A stretch of 40,703 nt of DNA from Phycisphaerales bacterium (GCA_003171335.1 PMYD01000118.1:1-40703), one strand, 5' to 3'; shown: positions 32,697 to 40,703, numbered from the stretch's first letter. Numbers and translations are program-made. The notes: generated by a model not told the origin, from the letters alone.

Positions 32697-33911
32697 CTAC
32701 TGGGCCAGCTCCTTCCACAGCGACTGCTCGGCGGCGGTGAAGCGTTCGAAGGTGTCGTCCAGGTGCTGGCGGATCAGCAAAAGTTGTGGGTCATCGGCCG
32801 CGACCGGCTTAGTAGTAGTAGTGGCACTGGCCGCCCCATCCGTGCCGGGCGAGAGCGTCTTGAGGCTCTCCAGGGCGGCGTCGAGCTGCTTGGCGCCGTC
32901 GGAGAAGGCCAGGGCGGCCGACTCGATGTTGCGGCTGCGAACATCCTGGCCGTCCGACTTGGCCAGGAGCAGCCAGGGCCGGCGGCGAACATCGCGACTG
33001 GTGGCCTTGAGGTTGTCGCTGACCTGCGACAGATCGGCGATGATCGACTCGATGCTCGGCCGCTGCTTATGGACCACATCCTTGGCCGTGCCGGCCACAT
33101 CGCGCAAGTCGGTGGTGGCCGCCAGCACGCGGCTGGAGGCCTGGCGGAGATTCTGGAGCAGCACGGCCAGGTCGCCCTTGGTGTACTGGCCGACGGCGGC
33201 AGCGCTGTCCGCCACGTTGGCCACGGCCTCTTCCACGCGCGGCCGCACGGCGCAAATCATCTCGGCGGTTTGCCCAGTGGCGGTCTCGGCGTTCTGGGCG
33301 GCGTGGCGGACGGCCACGACGGCGGCCTTGGCTTCGCCCAGCAGGCTGGCCGAGTCGGAGGGGCTGAGCTGGCCTTGCAGCGCATCGGTCATGCCGCGGA
33401 CGCCCTCCAAAGCCAGGTGAATGTTCGTAATGGCCTGCTGGAACGCCTCGCGCTGCTCGGATCCGTAGCCGATCTCGCTGAGCATGTTGCCCACCAGCGG
33501 GTTAGGACCCACATCCAGGCGGGCCGGGTGCAGGCTATCGGCGGCGGGTGCGGCGGGTGAGCCCAGGTCCAGCACGGTTAGCGAGCCCACGCCCCCCAGC
33601 GTCGGGGCGGTGGCCAGCACGCGGGCATCCTGGCGGAGAACCACGTTGCGGGTGAGGCGAATGCGGTACGTGCAGCTTTTCCAGTCAGCGCTGGGGCTGA
33701 CGCGATCGACCTTGCCCACCTCGACGGTACCCACGCGCACAGCGCTGTCGGGCCGGATGCTGGTGTCGCCGACGTTCATCGTGGCGGTGACGTACGCGTG
33801 GTGGCCGCCCAGGTGCAGGCCGGACAGCCAGATGGCCACGGCCAGGATTCCCGCCACGGCGGCCAGGACAAAGCCGCCCGCGGCCAGTTCGTTTTTCATA
33901 CGGCCAGCCAT
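32697..33911 (-). CDS. MlaD/MCE-domain lipid transport protein
   Basis: A 404-residue protein with one N-terminal membrane helix (about residues 8-30, AAGGFVLAAVAGILAVAIW) followed by an MCE domain (about 38-115, including AVRVGTVEVGKVDRV) and a long helical C-terminal part (about 140-400). MCE proteins bind lipids and bridge the periplasm as partners of the MlaE/MlaF ABC unit in retrograde phospholipid transport. It is much longer than E. coli MlaD, as is usual for MCE proteins with extended helices. The ATG at 33911 has GGAGG seven bases upstream and lies four bases after the MlaF-like stop. It is the last gene of the six-gene operon. Confidence 0.85.
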   Translation of the reverse strand: MAGRMKNELAAGGFVLAAVAGILAVAIWLSGLHLGGHHAYVTATMNVGDTSIRPDSAVRVGTVEVGKVDRVSPSADWKSCTYRIRLTRNVVLRQDARVLATAPTLGGVGSLTVLDLGSPAAPAADSLHPARLDVGPNPLVGNMLSEIGYGSEQREAFQQAITNIHLALEGVRGMTDALQGQLSPSDSASLLGEAKAAVVAVRHAAQNAETATGQTAEMICAVRPRVEEAVANVADSAAAVGQYTKGDLAVLLQNLRQASSRVLAATTDLRDVAGTAKDVVHKQRPSIESIIADLSQVSDNLKATSRDVRRRPWLLLAKSDGQDVRSRNIESAALAFSDGAKQLDAALESLKTLSPGTDGAASATTTTKPVAADDPQLLLIRQHLDDTFERFTAAEQSLWKELAQ

Positions 33912-33915
33912 GAGA

Positions 33916-34839
33916 TTACCTCCATCCCGTCCAAAGCGGCCGGCCAGCGCGGCCGGCAGCCATGAGAATGTCATCCGCGTAGCCGCCGGAGAGCCTCCGG
34001 TCGGTGATCGGGCCGTGGGAACTGCCGGTGAGGAACTGGCGGATCAGGTCGCTGGCGCGGTCGCCCGTGGGCGGGCCATCGCGCAGAAGCTGGAATTCCT
34101 GCCGGGCGCCGGTTCGCAGCACCTTGCCTTCATCGAGCATCACCATGGTGTCGGCGACGCGGAAGGCGGAGTCCATTTCGTGCGTCACCACCACGCTGGT
34201 GACGCCGAGCTTGTCCGTCAGGTCGATGATGAGCTGGTCGATCTCGGCGCTGGTCACCGGATCGAGGCCGGCCGAGGGCTCATCGTAGAAGAGCACCTCC
34301 GGATCCAGGGCGATCGCCCGCGCCAAACCGGCCCGCTTCTTCATGCCGCCGGAGATCTCCGCCGGCATGCGGTTGGCGGCAGCGCGCAGGTTCACCAGCT
34401 CGAGCTTCATCTTGACGATCACATCGATGGTGGCCGCATCCAGCCGGGTGTGCTCGCGCAGCGGCAGGGCGACGTTTTCCGCCACGGTCATCGAGTTGAA
34501 GAGCGCCCCGCTCTGGAAGAGGATGCCAAACCGGCGGCGCACGGCCTCCAGATCGCGCTCGGCCAGCTCGCCGAGGTTGTGGCCCAGCAGCTCCACGCGG
34601 CCGCGCGTGGGCCGCATCGAGCCGATCAAGTGGCGAAGCAGTGTGGTCTTGCCGCAGCCGGAAGGCCCCATGATGACCAGGGTTTTGCCGCGCGGCACGT
34701 CGAAGCTGACGCCATCGAGCACGGGCCGGCCATCCAGGACGCTCACCAGGTCCACCACGGCAATGGCGGGCGGCGGCGCTTCGGCGGCCGCGGCCGGTGC
34801 GACAGGTGCATCCAGAAGGCTGTCGGCTTTGTCGATCAC
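33916..34839 (-). CDS. MlaF-type ABC transporter ATPase
   Basis: A 307-residue ATPase with Walker A GPSGCGKTT (58-66), the Q-loop Gln at 109 (LFQSGALF), the signature SGGMKKR (163-169) and Walker B LFYDEP (183-188). The sequence SGALFNSMTVAENV and the GMKKR signature are typical of MlaF, which powers phospholipid movement through MlaE. The start is GTG at 34839, overlapping the MlaE stop as GTGA, so it relies on coupled translation. An Ala/Pro-rich stretch (about 10-26) precedes the ATPase core, and about 45 extra residues follow it. It is followed at once by the MlaD-like gene. Confidence 0.9.
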   Translation of the reverse strand: MIDKADSLLDAPVAPAAAAEAPPPAIAVVDLVSVLDGRPVLDGVSFDVPRGKTLVIMGPSGCGKTTLLRHLIGSMRPTRGRVELLGHNLGELAERDLEAVRRRFGILFQSGALFNSMTVAENVALPLREHTRLDAATIDVIVKMKLELVNLRAAANRMPAEISGGMKKRAGLARAIALDPEVLFYDEPSAGLDPVTSAEIDQLIIDLTDKLGVTSVVVTHEMDSAFRVADTMVMLDEGKVLRTGARQEFQLLRDGPPTGDRASDLIRQFLTGSSHGPITDRRLSGGYADDILMAAGRAGRPLWTGWR

Positions 34840-35660
34840 AGTTTGCACACGAAAAAGAGGACCGTAAACAGGCAGTCCACCAGCACCAGCGAGATGATGG
34901 TGTAGACGACCGTCATGGTCGTGGCCCTTCCGACGCCTTCGGCGCCGCCGCGGACGCGCAGGCCCTCGAAGCACGCCAGCAGGCCCAGGATCAGCCCGAA
35001 CACGCCGGCCTTGATCAGGCCGGTGAGAAAATCCCCCACGGTGAGCTGCTCGGCGATGCGCGCCCAGTAGCCCAGGTGCGCCGCCGGCCCGATCACCAGC
35101 AGCGAGCTGAGGTAGCCGCCCAGGCAGCCGGCCAGATCGGCCACGACGCACAGGCAGATCATGGCGATGACCGTGCCGGCCAGCCGCGGCAGAATCAGGA
35201 ACCGCACCGGCGAAATGGCGTGAGCCTCCAGGGCCTCGACCTCCTCGCCGACGACCATGGCGCCCAGCTCGGCGGCAATCGATGCGCCGGCAAAGCCGCA
35301 TAGCACGATGGCCGAGATGAGCGGCCCCAGCTCGCGGAAGACGGCCACGCCGATAATGTTGGCCACCATGCTGACGTACCCGAACGGCTCCAGCGGCGGG
35401 GCCATTTGGAGGGCCAGGATGACGCCCACGAAGAACTGCACCAGCGCCACGATGCCCACGCTGCGAATGCCCAGCCGCACGACCTGTCGCGCCAGATGGG
35501 CCGCCGCGCTGGCGCGGTGCGGGCGGCTGGCCAGCACGCCCGCCGCCGCGCGGGCCGTCTCCTGGAGCAGCAGCGCCATGCCGCCGATGTAGCGGATCAC
35601 ATCCAGCCCGCGCGTGCCCAGGTGGGTCAGCCGGCGAGATTGTGTCGATGCGGCATCCAT
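34836..35660 (-). CDS. mlaE: MlaE-type ABC transporter permease
   Basis: A 274-residue permease with about five to six hydrophobic segments. Family motifs include FVGVILALQMAPPLEPFG, REL(G)PLISAIVLCGFAGASIAAELGAMVVGEEVEALEA and the ISPVRFLILPR stretch that follows it. MlaE forms the inner-membrane channel of the Mla lipid transporter with MlaF, MlaD and a STAS protein. The start codon overlaps the STAS stop by one base (TGATG) and the stop overlaps the MlaF-like start by four, so all three are translationally coupled. An N-terminal amphipathic part (about 1-55) precedes the first membrane segment, as in other MlaE proteins. Confidence 0.9.
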   Translation of the reverse strand: MDAASTQSRRLTHLGTRGLDVIRYIGGMALLLQETARAAAGVLASRPHRASAAAHLARQVVRLGIRSVGIVALVQFFVGVILALQMAPPLEPFGYVSMVANIIGVAVFRELGPLISAIVLCGFAGASIAAELGAMVVGEEVEALEAHAISPVRFLILPRLAGTVIAMICLCVVADLAGCLGGYLSSLLVIGPAAHLGYWARIAEQLTVGDFLTGLIKAGVFGLILGLLACFEGLRVRGGAEGVGRATTMTVVYTIISLVLVDCLFTVLFFVCKL

Positions 35661-36010
35661 CAGGCCAGCGCATCCTTGAGAGCCGGGCAGATGTCGAACA
35701 CGGTGTCCAGGCGGGTGATCTCAAAGATGCTCTTCACCCGCGGCGCCATGCCGCACAGTTTCAGTTCGATGTTCTGGCGGCGCGTGCTGGAGAGCAGCTT
35801 CACCAGGCTGGCCACGCCGGAGGAATCCATGTACTGCACGGCGGTCAGGTCCAGCACGATCCGCCGGGGCCGGCGTTCCACCACGCGCACCAGCTCCTGC
35901 TGGAGCTCGGGCGTGCGGTGCAGGTCCACATCGCCGGCCAGCGTGACCACCAGGGCCTGGGGCTCCTGGCGCACCTGGCGCACGGGGCTGTTGAGTTTGG
36001 CTTCAACCAC
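35660..36010 (-). CDS. STAS-domain protein (MlaB / anti-sigma factor antagonist-like)
   Basis: A 116-residue single STAS domain. The core VVTLAGDVDL (about 21-30) and the VQYMDSSGVASLVKLL helix (about 58-73) are typical. The DSSG motif (62-65) keeps the serine that anti-sigma factor antagonists have phosphorylated by RsbW/SpoIIAB-type kinases, which E. coli MlaB lacks. The start is GTG at 36010, with AGGAGG five bases upstream, and overlaps the kinase gene by eight bases; its stop overlaps the MlaE start. It is therefore placed to act both as the kinase substrate and as the MlaB-like subunit of the transporter. A sigma-factor pathway cannot be excluded. Confidence 0.85.
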   Translation of the reverse strand: MVEAKLNSPVRQVRQEPQALVVTLAGDVDLHRTPELQQELVRVVERRPRRIVLDLTAVQYMDSSGVASLVKLLSSTRRQNIELKLCGMAPRVKSIFEITRLDTVFDICPALKDALA

Positions 36011-36497
36011 GAGTGCCTCCTGTCAGTTGAGGTTGGCGAGCGCCGGGTTTATCCGCCGCCCGCAGGAACTTGGTCATCGTTAAACGGGTGCCGCCGCCCT
36101 CGCGCGGCGTGTAGTCCACGCGGTCCATGCAGCAGCCCATGATGTGCACGCCCAGGCCGCCGGGGCGGACATCGTCCAGGTCGCGGCTGCGGACGGCGGC
36201 CGGGTCGACAGGCTTGCCGCGGTCTTCCAGCACGATGGTCAGGCCGGCTGGGCCGCCGTCGGCCGCCTCGGACAAGGCGGTGAAGGCCGCCTCGATGGGC
36301 TGATCGTTGCGGCCGTCGTAGGCGTGCTTGATGATGTTGGTCATGGCTTCATCGACGGCCAGCACCACGGCGTCGACGGCCTTTTCGTCAAAGCCCACCA
36401 GGCGGGCGATCTCGCCCACCCCCGCCCGCACGATGGGCAGGTGCGCCGGCGTCGAAGCCAGCGACAGGCGGATGGGTTGTGGAGGAATGGCAGACAT
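36003..36497 (-). CDS. RsbW/SpoIIAB-like serine/threonine kinase (HATPase_c_2)
   Basis: A 164-residue GHKL ATPase of the anti-sigma factor kinase type. The N box is AVDEAMTNIIKHAY (E50, N54), the G1 box EDRGKPVD (about 91-98, Asp92) and the G2 box GGLGVHIM (113-120). Such proteins bind ATP, phosphorylate a STAS partner on serine and, in the sigma branch, sequester a sigma factor. Here the STAS gene follows with an eight-base overlap and no sigma factor gene is nearby. GGGAGAG upstream of the ATG overlaps the end of the preceding gene. A C-terminal 20-residue tail rich in Gly, Gln and Lys is extra to the domain. Confidence 0.85.
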   Translation of the reverse strand: MSAIPPQPIRLSLASTPAHLPIVRAGVGEIARLVGFDEKAVDAVVLAVDEAMTNIIKHAYDGRNDQPIEAAFTALSEAADGGPAGLTIVLEDRGKPVDPAAVRSRDLDDVRPGGLGVHIMGCCMDRVDYTPREGGGTRLTMTKFLRAADKPGARQPQLTGGTRG

Positions 36498-36503
36498 TTT
36501 CGA

Positions 36504-36863
36504 TCACTCTCCCGCCGACAGGGCCGTGGCCGGCCCGACGCCCCACCACTGCCGCCAGCGCTGGATGGCCGCCTGGCGCTCCTCCGGCGAGGCCCACGGG
36601 CGATAGCCCAGGTCCTGGCCGGTGATCCGCCTTAGCGAGGTGATGGCGAACAGCCGCACATCGGCCGCCTCGTGCTCCAGGGCCTCGATGAGGTACGGCA
36701 CCGCCTGGCGGTCGTTGGCCGCGCCGGCATCCACCGCCGCCTGGGCCAGTTCCGACTCCTGATGGCTTTGCAGCCGCTGGTACAGCCCGCCGGGCCGCTG
36801 GCCGCAGCCGGCGGTGATCGCCGCCAGCATCACGGCCGCCAGGATGTTGCCTCGTCCGCGCAT
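36504..36863 (-). CDS. Small HEAT-repeat lipoprotein
   Basis: A 119-residue lipoprotein: signal peptide with lipobox TAGC (cysteine 20; Thr at -3 is slightly unusual). About one HEAT-like helical repeat is visible (AVPYLIEALEHEAADVRLFAITSLRRITG), followed by a Trp-rich tail (AIQRWRQWWGVGP). The start at 36863 is chosen because the signal peptide begins there and GGGGA lies just upstream. It is the first gene of the kinase/STAS/Mla operon, six bases before the kinase start, and may be its outer-membrane or periplasmic partner; the sequence shows no more than that. Confidence 0.72.
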   Translation of the reverse strand: MRGRGNILAAVMLAAITAGCGQRPGGLYQRLQSHQESELAQAAVDAGAANDRQAVPYLIEALEHEAADVRLFAITSLRRITGQDLGYRPWASPEERQAAIQRWRQWWGVGPATALSAGE

Positions 36864-36956
36864 GAGGTCCCCGTCGCGTTGGCCTCTCACACGGGGATAT
36901 ATCGGTTTTTTTTGAGGCGACCTGAGGTAGTCAAAGCCCGCGCAAGAAGGCATGAA

Positions 36957-37090
36957 AACCCCTCTCCCTTCTACGGGAGAGGGTGGCCCGCAGGGCCGGG
37001 TGAGGGTTCCGCGCAAATAGGTGACATGCTCCTGCGAGACACCCTCGCCGGGCCTGAAGGCCCACCTCTCCCGTCAAGGGAGAGGGGTTA
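36957..37090. repeat. Inverted pair of CCCTCTCCC/GGGAGAGGG elements
   Basis: Copy 1 (36957-37008) has CCCTCTCCC-TTCTAC-GGGAGAGGG, then GGCCC-GCA-GGGCC and GGGTGAGGG. Copy 2 (37041-37090) is the same element in reverse orientation with a few changes. The element is of a type found dispersed in many GC-rich genomes. It separates the HD-GYP gene from the Mla operon and may serve as a transcript boundary. Confidence 0.8.
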
Positions 37091-37119
37091 CTGCCGGCCC
37101 CCCCTCACTGCCGCACCCC

Positions 37120-38796
37120 CTACGCCGGCCGAATGATCTTTTCCGGGTTGACCTGCATCCACTGGATGGCCACATCGGCCAGCGCGGGGTCGAACTGCTT
37201 GCCGCGGCCGTTCCGCAGCTCGCCGATGACGCGCTCGACGGGGAAGGGTTCCTTGTACACGCGGCGCATCAGCATGGCGTCCACGCAGTCGGCAAGCTGG
37301 ATGATGCGGGCCCCCAGCGGAATCTGCTCGCCGGCCAGGCGGTCGGGGTAGCCCGAGCCGTCCCACTGCTCGTGGTGGTGACGGATGAGCCGGCCTTCGG
37401 CGGTCAGCATGGAGATCTTCAGCACGATGTTGGCGCCCATCCGCGGGTGGTCGCGGATGAGGGCGAATTCCTCCTCCGTGAGCTTTCCCGGCTTGGTGAG
37501 CACCGTGTCGGGGATGCCGATCTTGCCCACATCGTGCATCATGGCCGCCACGCGGATCGTCTCGATCACATCGCCCGGCAGGCCGAGCTGGCGGGCGAAC
37601 TGCTCGGCGTAATACGCCACCTGCTCGCTGTGCCGGCGGGTGTAGGGGTCCTTGGCCTCCACGGCGCTGACCAACGCGCCCACGCCTTCCAGGCAGGCCA
37701 GGCGGAGCTGGCGGTTCAGGTTGGTGGCGTCTTCCCAGGCCTTGTGGAGCTGGTCGTTCACCAGCGCCCACTGGCCCTCGCCGCTGGCCACCAACTCGCC
37801 ATGGGCGACGACGCGGTTTCGACCGGCCCGCTTGGCCTCCTTGAGCGCCTGGAGCGCCCGGCCGCGCAGCTCGGCCTCCGAGACGGCAAAACCCGGCCCC
37901 GCCTCGGCGATGCCCATCGAGAGCGTCAGCGACACGGGATGGTCCTGCCAGGTCAGCCGGCAGCGACTGAACTGCTCGCGCAGCTTCTCCGCCGCCGCGC
38001 GTGCGGCCGCCTCATCGACATCCTTCAGCGCCACGGCGAAATGGTCCTCGCCCATCCGGCACAGAAGCGCGGCAGCGCCGAAGGCCTCCTGGAGGCAGGT
38101 CCCCACGCGACGCAGCACCTCATCCCCAAAGCCGTAGCCGAACATCTGGTTCGCATCGGAAAACTCATCGACATCGACGATGAGCATGGAGCAGGTCCGC
38201 CGGTCGGCCAGGCTGTCCAGGCGGATGGCGCTGAGCTGCTCGAAGAACGCCCGCGGCGAGAGCAGACCGGTCAGCGCATCGCGCGGGCCACCGGCGACAT
38301 CCTCCGCGGCGACGTTTGAACTGCCTGCGCTGTTGACGGTGGGCGCGATGGTCGCATCGCCGCCCGCAATGGCGCTGGATGCCACGGCGGCCGAGGCACG
38401 ATGGCGGGCGAACCCCAGGCTGGCGGCATCATCCACCACCTGGCACAGCGTGTCGGTGTGGAAGGGTTTTTCGAGGTAGTCGTAGGCCCCGTTGCGGATG
38501 GCCTCTTTGGCATCGGTGATGGAGGCGTTGCCGCTGATGAGGATGACCGGCGTCTGCGGCCGGCGCTGCCGGCAGAGGGCCAGCAGCTCCAGCCCGGTGG
38601 GCGGCGGCATCTTCACATCGCATACGACGGCGTCGTAGCTCTCGCGTTCGATGAGCCGCTGCGCCGAGCGCGAATCCGTGGCCGTCGTGATGCGCAGCTT
38701 GCGCTCCGCCAGCAGCACGCGAATCAAATCGCAGATCGCCGGCTCATCATCGACCACCAAAACGTTTCTGTCATTACCCTGGTCCATGTACCCCAT
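37120..38796 (-). CDS. REC-GGDEF-HD-GYP response regulator with degenerate GGDEF site
   Basis: A 558-residue three-domain regulator. The receiver domain (about 10-125) has the acidic pair near DDE, phosphoacceptor Asp60 and Lys110. The GGDEF-like domain (about 170-335) has GEDHF at 249-253 instead of GGDEF, so the catalytic Glu is replaced by His and diguanylate cyclase activity is doubtful. The HD-GYP domain (about 370-558) is complete, with HD at 421-422 (MMHDVGKIGIPD), the HHHE cluster (473-476) and DGSGYP (479-484), as expected for a cyclic-di-GMP phosphodiesterase. The degenerate domain may sense GTP or c-di-GMP. The start at 38796 is chosen from GGGGG six bases upstream; ATG at 38787 is an alternative. 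Confidence 0.88.
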   Translation of the reverse strand: MGYMDQGNDRNVLVVDDEPAICDLIRVLLAERKLRITTATDSRSAQRLIERESYDAVVCDVKMPPPTGLELLALCRQRRPQTPVILISGNASITDAKEAIRNGAYDYLEKPFHTDTLCQVVDDAASLGFARHRASAAVASSAIAGGDATIAPTVNSAGSSNVAAEDVAGGPRDALTGLLSPRAFFEQLSAIRLDSLADRRTCSMLIVDVDEFSDANQMFGYGFGDEVLRRVGTCLQEAFGAAALLCRMGEDHFAVALKDVDEAAARAAAEKLREQFSRCRLTWQDHPVSLTLSMGIAEAGPGFAVSEAELRGRALQALKEAKRAGRNRVVAHGELVASGEGQWALVNDQLHKAWEDATNLNRQLRLACLEGVGALVSAVEAKDPYTRRHSEQVAYYAEQFARQLGLPGDVIETIRVAAMMHDVGKIGIPDTVLTKPGKLTEEEFALIRDHPRMGANIVLKISMLTAEGRLIRHHHEQWDGSGYPDRLAGEQIPLGARIIQLADCVDAMLMRRVYKEPFPVERVIGELRNGRGKQFDPALADVAIQWMQVNPEKIIRPA

Positions 38797-38984
38797 CCCA
38801 TGCCCCCGACCCGGCGTAGTGGAATGTGCGACTGGACAGCTCCACTGCGGGAGATATCGACCGGGCGCGGCGGCGGGTTTAGCACGACAGAGGCGGGTGT
38901 GCAGCATTACCTGCACGCGCATTCAGGAAAGAGACCTATTTGCAAATCGACATGCGCAAGAACCCGACCTCGCTCGAACTTCCC

Positions 38985-39009
38985 GTGTGCAGCGAAGCTG
39001 CACACCCTA
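38985..39009. repeat. Dispersed palindrome, copy 3, carrying the tolC-like stop codon
   Basis: GTGTGCAGC-GAA-GCTGCACAC followed by CCTAC. The core and CCTACG flank match the copy at 68-94. The - strand TAG stop of the outer membrane gene (39009-39007) lies inside this conserved flank. Confidence 0.75.
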
Positions 39010-40665
39010 CGGGGCCGGCGGCGGGTTGTACTTGCGCAGATCGGCCGCGTTGATCTCGACGGCCTTGTCGCCGGGGCTGGCGATGTTGCGGCGCAGCAGC
39101 AGCGAGCCGTTGAGCCGGTAGAGTTCTACCAGCGAATTGGTGTAGGCGACCACGGCCTGCACCTCGGCGATCTGGGCCGAGAGCAGGTCGCGCTGGGCCA
39201 GGCTTACCAAGAGCGAGGTGGACTTGCCCACCTGGAACCGCTCCATCTCGGCGCGCACGGTTTCCTGCTGGAGCCTGCTCGTGGCGGCGGTGGCGGTCAC
39301 CTGCTCCTGCGTGCGGCGGGCCTCGATGAAGGCCGTGCGAACGTCCGACTCGACGAGCTGCGCCATGTTGCTCACGGCCATCATCGCCTGGTCGCGGGCC
39401 AGCACGGAATTGGTGTACTCGGCGCGGGCCAGGCGGTTTAAGGGCGGCAGCGAGAAGGTCGCCCCGGCCAGGAATGTGTAGTTGGGCGACTTGAGATTCG
39501 TGACCGACGCGCCGAACGAGTCGGCGTAGCCCGTGCGGCTGAGATTGGCGAACAGGTCCAACTGCGGCAGCAGGCCGTTCTTGGTCTTGACGATCTGCAA
39601 ATCGCCGCGGTTGACCTGAAGCTTGGCCTCGTTCAGGTCCGGCCGCAGCTTCAGGCCCACCTGCACGTACGGGTCGGGGTCGTTCAGCTCGACGGCCGGC
39701 ACGGCGGGGGTGTCCAGCAGCGTGATCTCGCGGTCGAAGGTCGTGCCCCCCGGGCTGAGCAGCCGCAGCAGCGTGATGCGCGCCTTGTCGGCGGCGCTGC
39801 GGGCGTCGATCAGGGCCTCGTGGCGGCTGGCCACCTCGGCCTCGGCGGCGGCCTGCTCGGTCTGGGCCACGGTGCCCACGCGAATCCGCTCCAGGGTGTC
39901 ATCAAGCTGCTTTTGGGCCAGGCCCAGCGACTGGATGACGATCTCGATCTGCCGCTGGGCCAGTGCGTAGTTCCAATACGCCTCCTCCGTCGAGGCCACC
40001 AGCGACTCGGCAAAGCCGCGAAGCTGGTACTGCGAGTTCAGTACATCCAGCCGGGCCTGGCGCAGCGAGACATAGTTCACATCCGGCCCAAAGCCGCGCA
40101 GCAGCGATTGCGTGGCCGAAAACCCGGCCGTGGTGGCGAACTTGTCCTGCGGGATGCCGGGAAATTCGTTGATCGTCGTCTGGCCCATCAGGGCCAGCGT
40201 CGTGCCGGTAGGCAGAAATTCCGACAGGGCCAGTTGCGGGGTGTAGCTCTGGCTGAACGTCTTGCCCAGCGTGAGATTCTGGGCTGTCGTGCTGAGCCGC
40301 TCGAAGGTGAAGCTGCCGCCGAAATTCGGGTCAAACGCCGCCAGTTGCTGCTCGACCAGCGTGCGTTCCAGCGGCGGGTTGTAACGCTGAACCACAAAGG
40401 CGCGGTTGTTCTCCAGGGCCATCAGCACCGCCTGGCTGAGCGTCACCTGGATCGGCCCGGAGGGCTGCGTGGCCGGCTCGGTGGCGGCGTTCACCTGGCG
40501 CAGCGCCTCGGCGCGCGTGGTTTCCTGGACGAGCGCACGCTGCGGCGCCGGGCCGATGAAGTCCTCATTCGAGCCGGTCTCGACGGGGCTGCACGAGGCC
40601 AGCAGCAAACAGGCGGACCCCAGAAGCAGCCAGGAAAACACATGACTCCTTTGCACGATCCACAT
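39007..40665 (-). CDS. TolC-family outer membrane efflux lipoprotein
   Basis: A 552-residue outer membrane channel subunit for type I secretion or efflux. The signal peptide ends in lipobox LASC (Cys25). Two OEP repeats are visible: one starting near VTLSQAVLMALENN (about 73-86) with long helices ending in VAQTEQAAAEAEVASR, and the other around LKLRPDLNEAKLQVNRGDL through RAEMERFQVGKSTSLLV. The helical segments RLQQETVRAEMERFQVGKST are typical of TolC-like proteins. The start at 40665 has AGAGAGG upstream; a GTG at residue 9, after AAAGGAG, is possible and would still leave the signal peptide intact. Its inner-membrane and periplasmic partners would lie beyond the window. Confidence 0.85.
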   Translation of the reverse strand: MWIVQRSHVFSWLLLGSACLLLASCSPVETGSNEDFIGPAPQRALVQETTRAEALRQVNAATEPATQPSGPIQVTLSQAVLMALENNRAFVVQRYNPPLERTLVEQQLAAFDPNFGGSFTFERLSTTAQNLTLGKTFSQSYTPQLALSEFLPTGTTLALMGQTTINEFPGIPQDKFATTAGFSATQSLLRGFGPDVNYVSLRQARLDVLNSQYQLRGFAESLVASTEEAYWNYALAQRQIEIVIQSLGLAQKQLDDTLERIRVGTVAQTEQAAAEAEVASRHEALIDARSAADKARITLLRLLSPGGTTFDREITLLDTPAVPAVELNDPDPYVQVGLKLRPDLNEAKLQVNRGDLQIVKTKNGLLPQLDLFANLSRTGYADSFGASVTNLKSPNYTFLAGATFSLPPLNRLARAEYTNSVLARDQAMMAVSNMAQLVESDVRTAFIEARRTQEQVTATAATSRLQQETVRAEMERFQVGKSTSLLVSLAQRDLLSAQIAEVQAVVAYTNSLVELYRLNGSLLLRRNIASPGDKAVEINAADLRKYNPPPAP

Positions 40666-40683
40666 CTCCTATTCCTCTCTCTT

Positions 40684-40703
40684 GGTGGCACAGGCTTTTA
40701 GCC
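40684..40703. repeat. CACAGGCT palindrome, cut by the window end
   Basis: GGTGGCACAGGCTTTTAGCC matches the first 20 bases of the element at 32591-32614; the second arm runs out of the window. Confidence 0.7.

Overview
The window reads as a chromosomal stretch of a GC-rich member of the Planctomycetota, most likely Phycisphaerae-like. This is inferred from three long prepilin-type proteins ending in a DGHV motif, a DUF6785-type membrane protein, a dockerin-tailed SBBP/beta-propeller protein, several LacI/Ntn-hydrolase/amidohydrolase catabolic genes, and dense families of short palindromic repeats of a kind often seen as spurious peptides in such genomes. No rRNA, tRNA, transposase or CRISPR array was recognised. 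Only the first two genes lie on the + strand; everything else lies on the - strand.

Layout. 1-1372 (+): a stand-alone CoaB-like phosphopantothenoylcysteine synthetase domain and a membrane protein with two zinc ribbons. 1391-13602 (-): a first glycan-use region with a lipoprotein carrying a heparinase II/III-like domain, a GH20-like hexosaminidase, a polytopic DUF6785-type protein and a NagA-like deacetylase. It is interrupted by a low-GC islet (about 5640-7010) carrying a HEPN_AbiU2-like protein. A 430-nt stretch upstream of the NagA-like gene has a -10 box at one end and a terminator at the other and may be a structured RNA. 13840-22774 (-): three pseudopilin-like genes, a VapBC-type toxin-antitoxin pair and a 1,046-residue SBBP/dockerin protein bounded by duplicated 3' ends of a pseudopilin gene.

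23680-32324 (-): a seven-gene catabolic operon, in transcription order a five-bladed-propeller glycosidase-like protein, two tandem C45-type Ntn hydrolases (one with Cys, one with Ser at the nucleophile position), a second NagA-like deacetylase, an AGE-type sugar epimerase, a D-2-hydroxyacid dehydrogenase and a LacI-type regulator. Together with the first region this suggests uptake and breakdown of N-acylated amino-sugar polymers; the substrate cannot be named from sequence.

32697-36863 (-): a tightly overlapped six-gene operon that places an RsbW-like kinase and a STAS protein directly in front of MlaE/MlaF/MlaD-type lipid transport genes. 37120-38796: a REC-GGDEF-HD-GYP regulator with a degenerate GGDEF site. 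39007-40665: a TolC-type outer membrane lipoprotein.

The points most worth following are the candidate long RNA at 2683-3116, the families of palindromes with three-base loops scattered between genes, the four-unit 60-bp palindromic tandem array at 23442-23661, the kinase/STAS/Mla coupling, and the Cys-to-Ser exchange in the tandem C45 enzymes.
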